64,000 nt of DNA from Bacteroidota bacterium (GTDB lineage: Bacteria; Bacteroidota; Bacteroidia; B-17B0; Aurantibacillaceae): contig JAHBTI010000002.1 of assembly GCA_019638705.1 (NCBI GenBank), positions 124,001 to 188,000 on the forward strand, written 5' to 3'. This document shows, in pieces, positions 43,436 to 52,618 of this stretch. The position numbers and the translations under genes are program-made. Below the pieces are notes generated by a model that made no database searches, was not told the origin of the DNA, and was given only the letters and a program-made list of their open reading frames with translations. Within the stretch, counting starts at the first letter, position 1; the number at the start of each line of letters is the position of its first letter.

Positions 43436-46053
43436 TGCCGGTGGTAAAGCGCATAACTTTTATTTTATTCGTTACGCTGTCTGTTTCGGCGGCGGTGTGG
43501 GCATATTTTCATGTGAAAAACAACAAAAAGCCCAATGCAGATGCCGTAACGGTTTTGCCCGACAGTTGCCTTGTGTATTTGCGCACGAGCGATTTTTTTG
43601 AACTGAACAAAAAAATAAATTCTCAAAACTTGTTGGTGGATAAACTGAAACAGTTTCCTGACATTGAAAATTTTTGCAACACCTTACAACTGTTTGATTC
43701 TTTGCTGAACGCTGACGACTTGTTGCAGGAACAAATTAAACACAACAAACTGCACCTTGCACTTTACAACAAAAATGTAAACTGGCTGCTTGCCTTTAAT
43801 ATTAAGCAATTAGGAAAGCAGACAGACATTGAAGAACGCTTAGCCGAAGTGTTTCACGCCGAAAAATCACAGGAGCATTTCTTCTCATTTCGCCTGAACA
43901 AAAACAAAAAATTATTTTTTACGCTGAATAACGGCATTGCTTTATTAAGCGATGACCAAAAATTATTGCAAAAAGCCTTTGAAGCAAACACAAAAAAATT
44001 AGCTCACAACAAAAATTTTATTGCCTTTAAAAATACCTTGGAAGAAAACACGTTGCTGAATGTGTTTATTCATCACAAAAATTACGAGAAAAGCGAAGCA
44101 AGAGAAAAAATGCCGATTGTCAGCTTTTTTTTAGGCGGATTTTCGGCAGGCAATGTGAATTTGCAGCCCTCAAAAATTTCGGTAAACGGATTTTTGTATG
44201 AAACCGGCGATAAGGGCATATTCTCTGTACTGAAAGAACAAAAGGCGCAGGAAACTGATTTTACAGATGTGTTGCCGATTGGAACAATTTCTTTTATCGC
44301 CAGCGGCTTTGATAATTTTCTTTCGCTGAGGAAAACTATGCGCGATACGAGTTTGCGCCATTATTTATACAACTTGCATCAGGACTTTTGGCAAGATATA
44401 AATGACAGTGCCATGTATAATGTGGAAGATGAATTTTACAAAAACACGGTTGAAAATTTTGTGAATTTTGAAACACAACAGGAATTTGTTTTAGCAAAAG
44501 TGGAAGACACCGAAATGGCGCGGGAACATTTGCAGTACATGAGTGATTCTGTATGGCACGAAAATTCCGATACTGTTTTTTGCTTAAAAGAACTGCTTTA
44601 TAAAAGAGGACACAAGTATTTGTTTTTTCCTCTTTCGGCGCGCAAGCTAAAATATGCCGCATTATACGGACACTATTTATTTTTCTGCGAAAGTAAAACC
44701 GAATTGCTTAGTGCGTTACATGATGTAAAAAACGGAAATGTGATGAACAAAAACATAAGTTTTGTCAGGTACAAAAATCAAAATTTTTCCGAAAAATTTA
44801 ATTTTTTATTTTATTGTGCGCCTAATCTTACAGGCAAAGATAAAATGCTGTTTGATTTTGAAACAACATCAGAGGCAAATCCGTTTGAAACCTTTAAGCA
44901 CTATTCGTTTTCGGCAGTAAATTACAAGAGCACGTTTCGCTACCGCTGGAACGTGAGCCAAGAAGCAGAAGTGTTGGACAAAAATATTTTATGGACACTT
45001 AACCTTGATAACCCTTGCCAAACACAGCCTTACGCATTTGTGAATCATAACACCAAAGAGAATGAACTGATTGTTCAGGACGAAGCCAACGTTCTTTATT
45101 TAATTAATGCCAAAGGAACTGTTTTATGGAAAAAACAACTGAACGAAAAAATTACTTCGCAGGTTTACAGGGTTGATGCGCTTAAAAACAAAAAATATCA
45201 GATGTTGTTCAGCACCAAACATCACATTCATTTAATTGACCGCAACGGAAAATATTTAAACAACTATCCCCTGAAACTCCCTGCCGAAGCCACTTCGCCG
45301 CTTGCTTTGTTGGATTACGACAACGATAAAGATTACCGCTTGTTTATTGCCTGCAAAAATAAAACCATTTATAATTACAGTATTTCAGGCATTAAGCAAG
45401 ACCATTTTGCTTCTGTAAAAACCGACAATGAAGTGAATCTGCCCGTTCAATATGTAAAAGTGGGCTTGAGCGATTATTTGGTAACTGCCGACAAAGAAGG
45501 GAAAATTTATACGTTCAGCCGAAAAGGTGCGGGGCGTATCGGCTTGAGAAATCAAACCATTGCAGACTGCAAAGCATTTTTTGTTGATGCAACAGATAAT
45601 ATCAATGCAACATTTCTTTACTATGTTGATGACAAAAGCAAGATGATTGGTAAAATTTCGTTTACCGATAAAAAAGAAATTATTGAATTGAACAAAAACA
45701 TAAACAACGCCGAAATTACCTTTGCCAAAGTTGGCAACAACAGAAACACAGACCTTATTATTACCGCAAATAACAATTTATACGTTTACAGTTTAAACGG
45801 AAACAAGCTGCTTGAAAAAAACACAAACCTTGAAAGTACCGCTGTTACTGCGTTTTACGGCGACATGACACACGCCTTATTTATGACACACAGCCAAGAG
45901 CAGAAAAAATTATTTGTGTTTAACCAAACAAATCAATCCGAACAAACGCTTAAAGCAACGGCTTTGCCTTTGGTAAGCAATTTGTTTAACAACAGTAAAA
46001 AATATTTGATTGTTGTAAACGGCAGGCAATTAACCTGCCTTGTGAATGAATGA
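43435..46053 (+). CDS. large membrane-anchored protein, DUF3352-like N-terminal half with a beta-propeller
   Basis: 872 residues. One N-terminal membrane helix (about 8-26) leaves the rest periplasmic. Residues ~40-470 resemble the DUF3352 type (VLPDSCLVYLRTSDF, LLVDKLKQFPDIENF, NGIALLSDDQKLLQKAF). Residues ~520-872 look like a beta-propeller: repeated blades of VLYLINAKGTVLWKK, HIHLIDRNGKYLNNYPL, YNYSISGIKQDHF, KIYTFSRKGAGRI and NLYVYSLNGNKLLEK. No catalytic motif. The ATG overlaps the gapA stop by one base, implying translational coupling with a glycolytic enzyme, which is odd for an envelope protein. Function unknown. Confidence 0.78.
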   Translation: MPVVKRITFILFVTLSVSAAVWAYFHVKNNKKPNADAVTVLPDSCLVYLRTSDFFELNKKINSQNLLVDKLKQFPDIENFCNTLQLFDSLLNADDLLQEQIKHNKLHLALYNKNVNWLLAFNIKQLGKQTDIEERLAEVFHAEKSQEHFFSFRLNKNKKLFFTLNNGIALLSDDQKLLQKAFEANTKKLAHNKNFIAFKNTLEENTLLNVFIHHKNYEKSEAREKMPIVSFFLGGFSAGNVNLQPSKISVNGFLYETGDKGIFSVLKEQKAQETDFTDVLPIGTISFIASGFDNFLSLRKTMRDTSLRHYLYNLHQDFWQDINDSAMYNVEDEFYKNTVENFVNFETQQEFVLAKVEDTEMAREHLQYMSDSVWHENSDTVFCLKELLYKRGHKYLFFPLSARKLKYAALYGHYLFFCESKTELLSALHDVKNGNVMNKNISFVRYKNQNFSEKFNFLFYCAPNLTGKDKMLFDFETTSEANPFETFKHYSFSAVNYKSTFRYRWNVSQEAEVLDKNILWTLNLDNPCQTQPYAFVNHNTKENELIVQDEANVLYLINAKGTVLWKKQLNEKITSQVYRVDALKNKKYQMLFSTKHHIHLIDRNGKYLNNYPLKLPAEATSPLALLDYDNDKDYRLFIACKNKTIYNYSISGIKQDHFASVKTDNEVNLPVQYVKVGLSDYLVTADKEGKIYTFSRKGAGRIGLRNQTIADCKAFFVDATDNINATFLYYVDDKSKMIGKISFTDKKEIIELNKNINNAEITFAKVGNNRNTDLIITANNNLYVYSLNGNKLLEKNTNLESTAVTAFYGDMTHALFMTHSQEQKKLFVFNQTNQSEQTLKATALPLVSNLFNNSKKYLIVVNGRQLTCLVNE

Positions 46054-46061
46054 TACTTTCG

Positions 46062-47330
46062 TTAAAGCCCCAACAACACTTCTTCAGGATTTTTTCCACC
46101 AAATAAAATGCGTGCAGGGTTTTCCAGCATCTCTTTTACTTTTACCAAGAAACCAACGCTCTCACGTCCATCAATAATGCGGTGGTCGTAGCTTAAAGCA
46201 ACATACATCATCGGGCGGATTTCCACTTTTCCGTTTACAGCCATTGGTCGGTCAACAACATTGTGCATTCCGAGAATTGCACTTTGCGGCGGATTGATAA
46301 TCGGTGTACTCATCATAGAGCCAAACACACCGCCGTTAGTAATCGTAAATGTTCCGCCTTCCATTTCGGGAATGGTGAGTTTTCCGTCGCGCGCTTTTAT
46401 AGCTAAGGCTTTAATTCCGTTTTCAATTTCGGCGAGGCTCATCAATTCTGCATTGCGCAACACCGGCACCATTAGTCCTTTTGGTGCGCTTACCGCAATA
46501 CCGATATCGCAATATTTATTGTAAACAATTTCTTCGCCGTCAATCATGGCATTCACCGCAGGAAAATGATACAAGGCTTCGGTTATGGCTTTAGTGAAGA
46601 AACTCATAAAACCAACGTTTGTACCGTGCACTTCTTTAAACTTGTCTTTGTATTTTGCACGGATTGCGTAAATGCCGCTCATGTCCACTTCGTTAAATGT
46701 AGTGAGCATGGCAGTTTCGTTTTTCACCGACACCAAACGTTTTGCAACGGTTTTGCGCAATGATGTCATTTTTTGACGGTCTTTGTCGCGTGTGCCAGCC
46801 CATGAATTGCTTGCTGCGCTTACTGCCGCAGGGAAACCGTTTGACAATGCAGCCAACACATCTTGTTTGGTAATGCGTCCGTCTTTACCTGTGCCATTCA
46901 ACTGATTTGACCTAATATTATTTTCCGCCATTATTTTGGCAGCAGCAGGACTTGGTGTGCCTGTGGCATAGTTCGCAGACTTCTCGACTGCGCTCGAAGT
47001 AACAGCAGCAGGTTTGCTTTCAACTTTGGTTTCTGCTTTCGCACTTGCAACTTCAGACTTCACACTTGCAACAGCCTTCGCTTCGGGTTTTACTGATGTA
47101 TCAATTTTTACCACCACTTGCCCAACCTTCACGGTGTCGCCTTCTGCGGCAAGCACTTCAATTTTTCCCGCTTCTTCAGCGTTTAAAGTTAAAGTTGCTT
47201 TATCCGAATCTATCTCGGCAAGCACTTCGTCTTTTTCAACTACATCGCCGGTGTTTTTTACCCAACGAGCTATGATTACTTCTGTAATAGATTCTCCGGG
47301 GCTTGGTACTTTTAATTCTACAATTGCCAT
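46062..47330 (-). CDS. sucB: 2-oxoglutarate dehydrogenase E2 (dihydrolipoyl succinyltransferase)
   Basis: 422 residues. The N-terminal lipoyl domain has [11 protein letters not shown] with the lipoyl lysine at K44. A 45-residue Ala/Lys-rich linker (81-125) is followed by the E3-binding domain ([26 protein letters not shown]) and the catalytic domain, which ends with [16 protein letters not shown] (active-site His/Asp). It transfers the succinyl group from SucA to CoA in the TCA cycle. Part of the linker is encoded by interspersed repeats (46980-47005 and 47042-47072). It is the last gene of a sucA, antitoxin, toxin, sucB series; only 7 bp separate it from the PIN toxin stop. Confidence 0.95.
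   Translation of the reverse strand: MAIVELKVPSPGESITEVIIARWVKNTGDVVEKDEVLAEIDSDKATLTLNAEEAGKIEVLAAEGDTVKVGQVVVKIDTSVKPEAKAVASVKSEVASAKAETKVESKPAAVTSSAVEKSANYATGTPSPAAAKIMAENNIRSNQLNGTGKDGRITKQDVLAALSNGFPAAVSAASNSWAGTRDKDRQKMTSLRKTVAKRLVSVKNETAMLTTFNEVDMSGIYAIRAKYKDKFKEVHGTNVGFMSFFTKAITEALYHFPAVNAMIDGEEIVYNKYCDIGIAVSAPKGLMVPVLRNAELMSLAEIENGIKALAIKARDGKLTIPEMEGGTFTITNGGVFGSMMSTPIINPPQSAILGMHNVVDRPMAVNGKVEIRPMMYVALSYDHRIIDGRESVGFLVKVKEMLENPARILFGGKNPEEVLLGL
46980..47005. repeat. Family C repeat in the sucB linker
   Basis: CTTCTCGACTGCGCTCGAAG then TAACAG, the family C pattern, encodes V110-T-S-S-A-V-E-K117 in the flexible linker between the lipoyl and E3-binding domains. Intergenic copies are at 30948-31030 and 36838-36884. 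Confidence 0.6.
47042..47072. repeat. Family D-like repeat in the sucB linker
   Basis: CACTTGCAACTTCAGACTT then CACACTTGCAAC resembles the GACTTGCAACTTTTGACTT units at 40880-40909. It encodes the Val/Ala/Ser/Lys-rich stretch [11 protein letters not shown] of the linker. The likeness is shorter and less exact than for family C. Confidence 0.4.
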
Positions 47331-47337
47331 AATTTTT

Positions 47338-47712
47338 TTAATTTATACTTACTATTTTTAGTTTGTGAATTTTAGAAAAGGCTTTGTCATTTGTTATTAA
47401 AATCGCTTCGTTTAATAATGCCGTTGCCGCTATAATAGCATCGGGTAATTTGAGTTTGTAGTTTAATCTTACCTTAATAATTTCTTCTATCAGTTTTTCG
47501 TTTTTATCTAAATAGCACGTTGTAATTCTTGATTGAAACTTTGTAAAACTGTGCTTTTCCTCATTACTTAAATTTCCATACGACAAAAATTCTATTTCAG
47601 AAATTACGGAGATAAAAATTTCGTCATACTCGCTAAAGTCAACCTTTTCAGACCCTCTTAATAACGTGATGACAGCGTTAGTATCAAAAAATATTTTTTT
47701 AATCCCACTCAT
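47338..47712 (-). CDS. PIN-domain ribonuclease toxin (VapC-like)
   Basis: 124 residues. The PIN acidic active site is complete: D10 in FFDTNAVI, Glu in ISEIEFLS (about residue 40), Asp in [11 protein letters not shown] (about 92) and Asp in LITNDKAF (about 109). Such toxins cut tRNA or rRNA and are neutralised by the upstream partner. It overlaps the antitoxin gene by 14 nt. Unusually, the pair sits between sucA and sucB on the same strand, with gaps of only 10 and 7 bp. Confidence 0.9.
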   Translation of the reverse strand: MSGIKKIFFDTNAVITLLRGSEKVDFSEYDEIFISVISEIEFLSYGNLSNEEKHSFTKFQSRITTCYLDKNEKLIEEIIKVRLNYKLKLPDAIIAATALLNEAILITNDKAFSKIHKLKIVSIN

Positions 47713-47941
47713 CTCTCAATTTTCTCTGCCATTTTACCGCATCAAAATTCTTAGGTAATTTTAATGTCCCCGCAAGGTCAGAAAAATCATATTTTTTCTT
47801 TTTACTCACCTCTTCTTCCTCTTTTATCTTTTCAATTATCGTTTGCAAAATAGCATCTACAAACGCTATTTTATTTTCAGGAACTTCATCTACTCTTTTA
47901 TAAAGAGGATTTACCTTTTTCTTTGACTTTACTTTTCCCAT
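47699..47941 (-). CDS. antitoxin of the PIN toxin
   Basis: 80 residues, charged. The C-terminal motif YDFSDLAGTLKLPKNFD followed by WQRKLRDEW matches the DUF2281-type antitoxins paired with PIN toxins; that segment normally plugs the toxin active site. The N-terminal part is basic, then helical (KIAFVDAILQTIIEKIKEEEE), possibly for dimerisation or DNA binding. Its ATG is 10 bp after the sucA stop and its last 14 nt overlap the toxin start. Confidence 0.85.
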   Translation of the reverse strand: MGKVKSKKKVNPLYKRVDEVPENKIAFVDAILQTIIEKIKEEEEVSKKKKYDFSDLAGTLKLPKNFDAVKWQRKLRDEWD

Positions 47942-47951
47942 ATCACAAAAA

Positions 47952-50681
47952 TTACTTCACCATTACCTTTGAAAAAACACCTTGCATAATTTCTTCCGAC
48001 TCTGCATTGTGTCGTTTTGCAAAACCTGTGGCAGGGCTTGCCGCTTCATCACGCCCAACGTATTTCAAATTCAACGAACGCAAATTTTTATCTACAAAAC
48101 ACCAAGCCCCCATGTTTTCAGGTTCTTCCTGCACATACAGAAATTCTTTTGCTTTGCTGTATTTTTTCAAAATTTCGTCAATTTGTTTTTTAGGGAAAGG
48201 ATAGAGTTGTTCCAAACGCACAACGGCAATGTCGTCTGCGCCCTCTTTTTCGCGGCGTTCAATTAAATCGTAATAAATTTTTCCTGAACAAAACGCAAGG
48301 CGCGTTACTTTTTTTGCATCAATGCTGTCGTCTAATACTTCTTTGAAATTAGTTTCGGTGAAGTCAGTCAATTTGCTTACACAACTTGGATAACGCAACA
48401 ATTTTTTTGGTGTGAAACAAATCAACGGTTTGCGGAAATCACGTTTCAACTGACGGCGAATAACGTGGAATTGTTGTGCTGGTGTTGTGGCATTTACAAT
48501 TTGAATGTTGTTTTCGGCGCATTGCTGCAAAAAGCGTTCCATGCGTGCGCTTGAGTGTTCGGGTCCCTGACCCTCGTAGCCGTGCGGTAATAATACCACC
48601 AAGCCGTTCATGCGCCGCCATTTGTATTCCGAAGAAGTTAAATATTGGTCAATGATGATTTGCGCACCGTTAAAGAAATCGCCAAACTGCGCTTCCCAAA
48701 TAGTTAATGCGTTTGGCGAGGCGTAAGCAAATCCGTATTCAAAACCAAGCACGGCGTACTCGCTTAAAAGCGAATTGTAAATTTCAAATTTTGATTCTGA
48801 ACCAATGTTGTTTAAAGGCACATATTCTTCTTCGCTGTCTTCTACTTTTACAACGGCGTGGCGGTGCGAAAACGTTCCGCGCTCCACGTCCTGTCCGCTG
48901 AAACGCACTTTGTGTCCCTCGCTCATTAATGAGGCGTAAGCCAACAACTCGCCCATTGCCCAATCGTAATTATCATCGGCAATCATTTTTTGACGGTCGT
49001 TAAACAAACGCTCTATTTTATTGAAGAATTTTTTGTCCTTAGGCAATTCGGTAATTTTTTTGCTGAGGTCTAAAAATAATTTTTTGTCAATAGCCGTTTT
49101 CGGCGAAACATCAAACGCTGCATTATCAGCCATTTTTACGCCCTGCCAAGGTCCTTGCAAATAAGAAGTAATTTTTGCCTTTTCGGTTTTTCGGGCTTCG
49201 TCCAAATTTACTTCCAACTCGTCTTTATATTTTTTCTCAATGGCTTTTATTTCATCTTCGGTAAACGAGCCTTCGGCAATTAATTTCTTCGCGTAAATTT
49301 CTTTCGGGTTCGGGTGCTTGGCAATTTCTTTGTATAACAATGGTTGCGTGAAACGCGGCTCATCGCCCTCGTTGTGCCCATATTTGCGGTAACACAAAAT
49401 GTCTATAAACACATCTTTGCGGAAATTCTGACGGTACTCAATTGCCATTTTTGAAACCAAGCAAAGTGCTTCTACATCATCACCGTTTACATGAAACACG
49501 GGGCATTTGGTAACTTTTGCCACATCGGTGCAATAGGTGCTTGAACGTGCATCGCGGTAATTTGTGGTAAACCCGATTTGATTATTGATGACAAAATGAA
49601 TTGTTCCGCCCACGCGGTAGGCATCTAAATGCGCCATTTGCACCACTTCGTAAACCACGCCTTGCCCTGCAATGGCAGCATCGCCGTGAATAACAATCGG
49701 GCACACTTTTTTGTAATCGCCTTTATGTTTTGCCGAATCTTTTTTAGCGCGGGTAATGCCCAACACCACAGGTGCAACGGTTTCCAAGTGCGAAGGATTT
49801 GGCGTTAAAGAAATGTGAACTTGTTTTTCCTGATACGCCACATCATTACTGTAACCCATGTGGTATTTTACATCGCCGCCAAACATACCGTCTTCGCTTG
49901 GGCGACCTTCAAACTCGGTAAAAATATCTTTGGTTGATTTTTGCATGATGTTTGCCAGCACGTTCAATCGCCCGCGGTGCGCCATACCAATCACATAATC
50001 TTCAATGCCTTGTTCTGCGCCGTGTTCCATTAAAATGCCCATGGCGGGTAAAAACGATTCGCCACCCTCTAACGAAAAACGTTTTTGACCAACGAATTTT
50101 GTTGCCAAAAAATTTTCAAAAGTTACCGCTTCAATAATTTTATTTAAGATGTTTGTTTTTTCGTTTTTAGAAAATGCCGGAATGTTTTTGCTTTTTTCCA
50201 TGCGCCCCTGCAACCATTTTAATAAGTTGGGATTGCGAATAAACATATACTCTGCGCCTATGCTTTGGCAATAGGTTATTTGCAAATGCGAAACAATGTC
50301 TTTGAGTTTTGCCGCGCCAATGCCTATTTCGTTTCCGGCATGAAACACGGTTTCCAAATCTTTCTCTGAAAGTTCAAACACTTCCAACGACAAATCGGGC
50401 GCGTATTTGCGGCGCATACGCACAGGGTTTGTTTTGGTAAACAAATGTCCGCGCATACGGTAGCCGTTAATGAGATTAATTACTTTAAATTCTTTGCTTA
50501 CGTTTTCAGAAACCATTGCGCTGCCGTTAGCAGAAACAGGGTAGGCTTTTTGAGCAAACTCAAATCCTTTAAAAAAGTCTTGCCATGTTTTATCAACGGA
50601 TTCGGGATTTTTTTGGAACTGAACAAAGAGTTCGTCTATTGCGTTTACATCGCTGCTTCCAACGTAAGAAAAGTTGTCCAT
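47952..50681 (-). CDS. sucA: 2-oxoglutarate dehydrogenase E1
   Basis: 909 residues. The start MDNFSYVGSSDVNAIDELFVQF matches OdhA/SucA. The thiamine-diphosphate motif GDAAIAGQG ... NNQIGFTT, the HRGRLNVLAN segment and GHNEGDEP with FTQPLLY are all present, and the C-terminal region holds VLLPHGYEGQGPEHSSARMER. It decarboxylates 2-oxoglutarate and succinylates the E2 lipoyl group. Upstream on the minus strand are two TAAATTTG boxes (50711-50718, 50720-50727), but I see no fitting -33 for either. It is followed by a toxin-antitoxin pair and then sucB. Confidence 0.96.
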   Translation of the reverse strand: MDNFSYVGSSDVNAIDELFVQFQKNPESVDKTWQDFFKGFEFAQKAYPVSANGSAMVSENVSKEFKVINLINGYRMRGHLFTKTNPVRMRRKYAPDLSLEVFELSEKDLETVFHAGNEIGIGAAKLKDIVSHLQITYCQSIGAEYMFIRNPNLLKWLQGRMEKSKNIPAFSKNEKTNILNKIIEAVTFENFLATKFVGQKRFSLEGGESFLPAMGILMEHGAEQGIEDYVIGMAHRGRLNVLANIMQKSTKDIFTEFEGRPSEDGMFGGDVKYHMGYSNDVAYQEKQVHISLTPNPSHLETVAPVVLGITRAKKDSAKHKGDYKKVCPIVIHGDAAIAGQGVVYEVVQMAHLDAYRVGGTIHFVINNQIGFTTNYRDARSSTYCTDVAKVTKCPVFHVNGDDVEALCLVSKMAIEYRQNFRKDVFIDILCYRKYGHNEGDEPRFTQPLLYKEIAKHPNPKEIYAKKLIAEGSFTEDEIKAIEKKYKDELEVNLDEARKTEKAKITSYLQGPWQGVKMADNAAFDVSPKTAIDKKLFLDLSKKITELPKDKKFFNKIERLFNDRQKMIADDNYDWAMGELLAYASLMSEGHKVRFSGQDVERGTFSHRHAVVKVEDSEEEYVPLNNIGSESKFEIYNSLLSEYAVLGFEYGFAYASPNALTIWEAQFGDFFNGAQIIIDQYLTSSEYKWRRMNGLVVLLPHGYEGQGPEHSSARMERFLQQCAENNIQIVNATTPAQQFHVIRRQLKRDFRKPLICFTPKKLLRYPSCVSKLTDFTETNFKEVLDDSIDAKKVTRLAFCSGKIYYDLIERREKEGADDIAVVRLEQLYPFPKKQIDEILKKYSKAKEFLYVQEEPENMGAWCFVDKNLRSLNLKYVGRDEAASPATGFAKRHNAESEEIMQGVFSKVMVK

Positions 50682-50764
50682 TGTGTTATGTATGTTAGAA
50701 TTTTGGTCAGCAAATTTAGCAAATTTAACTACACAGGTAGTTTTTTTGAATTACTTTTAGAGCC

Positions 50765-51151
50765 ATGAAATTTGCCTGTGTTTCAGTTTTGTTTTTTCTG
50801 TTGTGTGTTGCACCGCTTCGGGCGCAAGACGAGCAATATCAAACACAATGGCAAGTAAAACAAGCCGTAGAAAAAAAAGCAGAGTATCACCGCCTCACCA
50901 ATGGCGAGCAAGACGGCTATCGCATTAAAATTCACTTTAGTACCGACAGAACAAAGGCTAACGAAACGCGCGAAAAATTTTTGGAACTATACAAAGAAAA
51001 CTACACTACTTATCAGGAATATCAGCAACCGAATTTTGTGGTACTCATCGGCGATTTTCAGAGCAAACGTGAAGCCTTTGAGGTGCTAAAAAAAATCCAG
51101 TCTGAATTTTCTTATGCTTTTATTGTGAAAGGGAAGATTAATGTGAAGTGA
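50765..51151 (+). CDS. exported SPOR-domain protein
   Basis: 128 residues. Signal peptide MKFACVSVLFFLLCVAPLRAQ. The C-terminal ~75 residues have the SPOR fold pattern: GYRIKIHFSTDRTKANETREKFLELY, PNFVVLIGDFQSKREAFEVLKKIQSEFSYAFIVKGKI. SPOR domains bind denuded glycan strands, often at division sites. Divergent from sucA and not in an operon with it. Length and pattern match small Bacteroidota SPOR proteins. Confidence 0.82.
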   Translation: MKFACVSVLFFLLCVAPLRAQDEQYQTQWQVKQAVEKKAEYHRLTNGEQDGYRIKIHFSTDRTKANETREKFLELYKENYTTYQEYQQPNFVVLIGDFQSKREAFEVLKKIQSEFSYAFIVKGKINVK

Positions 51152-51201
51152 AGTCTTCAGCTTGCAACGAGAACGAGTGCGAGGTAAACACTAACAGCAA
51201 T

Positions 51202-51675
51202 TTAATTAAATTGTATTTCATATACATTGTTGTTAATGGTTGAACGTATTTTAAACGGATAGTGTGTAGTGCCTTTTAAAACCTCATATTTCAGTATTTC
51301 CCACTTTGCACCGCTTGTTTTAAAAATTTGCAATAAATCTGTTCTTATGTATATGGATTTATAATCGTCGCTCCAATCAAACTCCAAAACTCCACCATAG
51401 AAATAATTTCTTGACCTTGTCCGGTGTCTTCCACCCGGAACTTGTATATCAAACTCCCCCTTAAAGTAATTCTCTCTTTCAGTCGTAAATAGAGGGAAAC
51501 TGTCAATACCGTTTACTTTATAAGAGGTAATGAAGCCGCGCATAATGTTTGTTTCATACTTTTGCGGTTGGCGTGTTTTCTTGTCGTTTTCAGGGTATTT
51601 TACTTTTTTGCAAGTGGTAAAAACAAATGCCAAGCAAATGAGCAGCAGCGTTGTAATTGTTGTGCGGTTTTTCAT
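51202..51675 (-). CDS. hypothetical lipoprotein
   Basis: 157 residues. A signal with VFTTCKK gives a lipobox cysteine at about residue 22. The mature part is beta-rich (YKVNGIDSFPLF, FKGEFDIQVPGGRHRTR, GGVLEFDWSDDYKSIYI) and I recognise no family. It is convergent with the SPOR gene, separated by 50 bp without a clear terminator. Probably an outer-membrane or periplasmic lipoprotein of unknown role. Confidence 0.68.
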   Translation of the reverse strand: MKNRTTITTLLLICLAFVFTTCKKVKYPENDKKTRQPQKYETNIMRGFITSYKVNGIDSFPLFTTERENYFKGEFDIQVPGGRHRTRSRNYFYGGVLEFDWSDDYKSIYIRTDLLQIFKTSGAKWEILKYEVLKGTTHYPFKIRSTINNNVYEIQFN

Positions 51676-51832
51676 AGCTAAAAAAATTTAATGATGATTG
51701 AAAAAGAAATTTGCCCTCCTGCGGTTGCAATCGCTTTTTTTCTTTGCCTCAAATTTACAAGTTCTGTTTTTTACATACAACCACAGGATTAGCTCTGCCC
51801 TTATCAACGCTCAAAATCCTGCTGAGCGGGTA
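51676..51832. other. 157-bp intergenic region, nothing recognised
   Basis: Between the lipoprotein and the outer-membrane protein, both on the minus strand. AT-rich with runs of T. A plus-strand frame covering it (51698-51943) has no family resemblance and overlaps the barrel gene, so no gene is called. Confidence 0.5.
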
Positions 51833-52579
51833 CTAAAACTTAAATCCCAGTTGCAAACTTGTTTGAAGCGCGTTTATGTACAAAGAACTTGCTGCGTATT
51901 CTTTTTCAAAATAGTAAGAAGAAAAACCATAACGTACATTTAACTCAACATAAAAATTTAAAAAGCCTGATTTTCTTATGCTGTTTCGTTGCCAGCCCAC
52001 AGCCGCAGTAATAAAGGAATTGAGTTTGCTGTAAAAAAGCGGCGTTCTGAATTTTAAATCTAAATTAGCATCACTTGCCGACACATTGCCGTTTTGCGAA
52101 ACTTTTAAGATTGAGAAAGGCAATAAATATCGTAAAGAATAACCAACGGAAATGTAGGGACTGCGAATGCTGTTGTTTTCACGCTTAAACAAATATTTGA
52201 ATTGCACGGGAATATTGAGTTCGTGAATGAATAACGAATATGTGTAATCAAAAGATTTATTGTAAACGTGTATGTTGCCGGGTTCAAAATAGTACGAACG
52301 AAAATTTAGCCCATGAGCAAAATAATCCGCACCAAACAAAAAAAATGTTTTAAAAGAATTGCCAAGCATTATTTCGCGTGAGTAGCCGATGAGTGCGCTC
52401 ATGCGTTGCGTTGGGCTTGCAGCATGATTTTTATTAATGGTATAAAAACCAATTGCAGGACCAAAATGAACACGGTTGCCGTTATTTTTTTTTTGCGTTT
52501 GGGCAAAAGAAAAAAAAGGAAAAATAACCACAGAGGCACAGAGAGCGCAGAGTTTTTTACTATGTATTTTAATTTTCAT
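51833..52579 (-). CDS. putative outer-membrane beta-barrel protein with repeat-encoded signal peptide
   Basis: 248 residues. The signal peptide is MKIKIHSKKLCALCASVVIF followed by PFFSFAQ. Its core KKLCALCASVVIFP is encoded by a family A repeat arm (52526-52552). The mature part has alternating beta strands (RVHFGPAIGFYTINK, MSALIGYSREIML, SPYISVGYSLRYLLPF, NFYVELNVRYGFSSYYF), and the protein ends in LQLGFKF with terminal Phe, as in outer-membrane barrels. No ligand is known. A family E repeat lies just upstream. Confidence 0.78.
   Translation of the reverse strand: MKIKIHSKKLCALCASVVIFPFFSFAQTQKKNNGNRVHFGPAIGFYTINKNHAASPTQRMSALIGYSREIMLGNSFKTFFLFGADYFAHGLNFRSYYFEPGNIHVYNKSFDYTYSLFIHELNIPVQFKYLFKRENNSIRSPYISVGYSLRYLLPFSILKVSQNGNVSASDANLDLKFRTPLFYSKLNSFITAAVGWQRNSIRKSGFLNFYVELNVRYGFSSYYFEKEYAASSLYINALQTSLQLGFKF
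52526..52552. repeat. Family A repeat arm in a signal-peptide coding region
   Basis: AACCACAGAGGCACAGAGAG then CGCAGAG. Read on the minus strand, it encodes LCALCASVV within the signal peptide of the gene at 51833-52579. It is a single arm, the second being absent, matching the arms at 7303-7374. Confidence 0.72.
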
Positions 52580-52586
52580 TTGTTCA

Positions 52587-52618
52587 AAGTCCCCCCCTTT
52601 GGGGGGTTGGGGGGCTTA
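52587..52618. repeat. Family E repeat overlapping the SDR stop codon
   Basis: AAGTCCCCCCCTTTGGGGGG then TTGGGGGGCTTA includes a CCCCCCC-TTT-GGGGGG inverted repeat. It spans the gap between the barrel gene start and the SDR stop codon (52616-52618). Related copies at 30693-30722 and 62861-62888. Confidence 0.7.
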
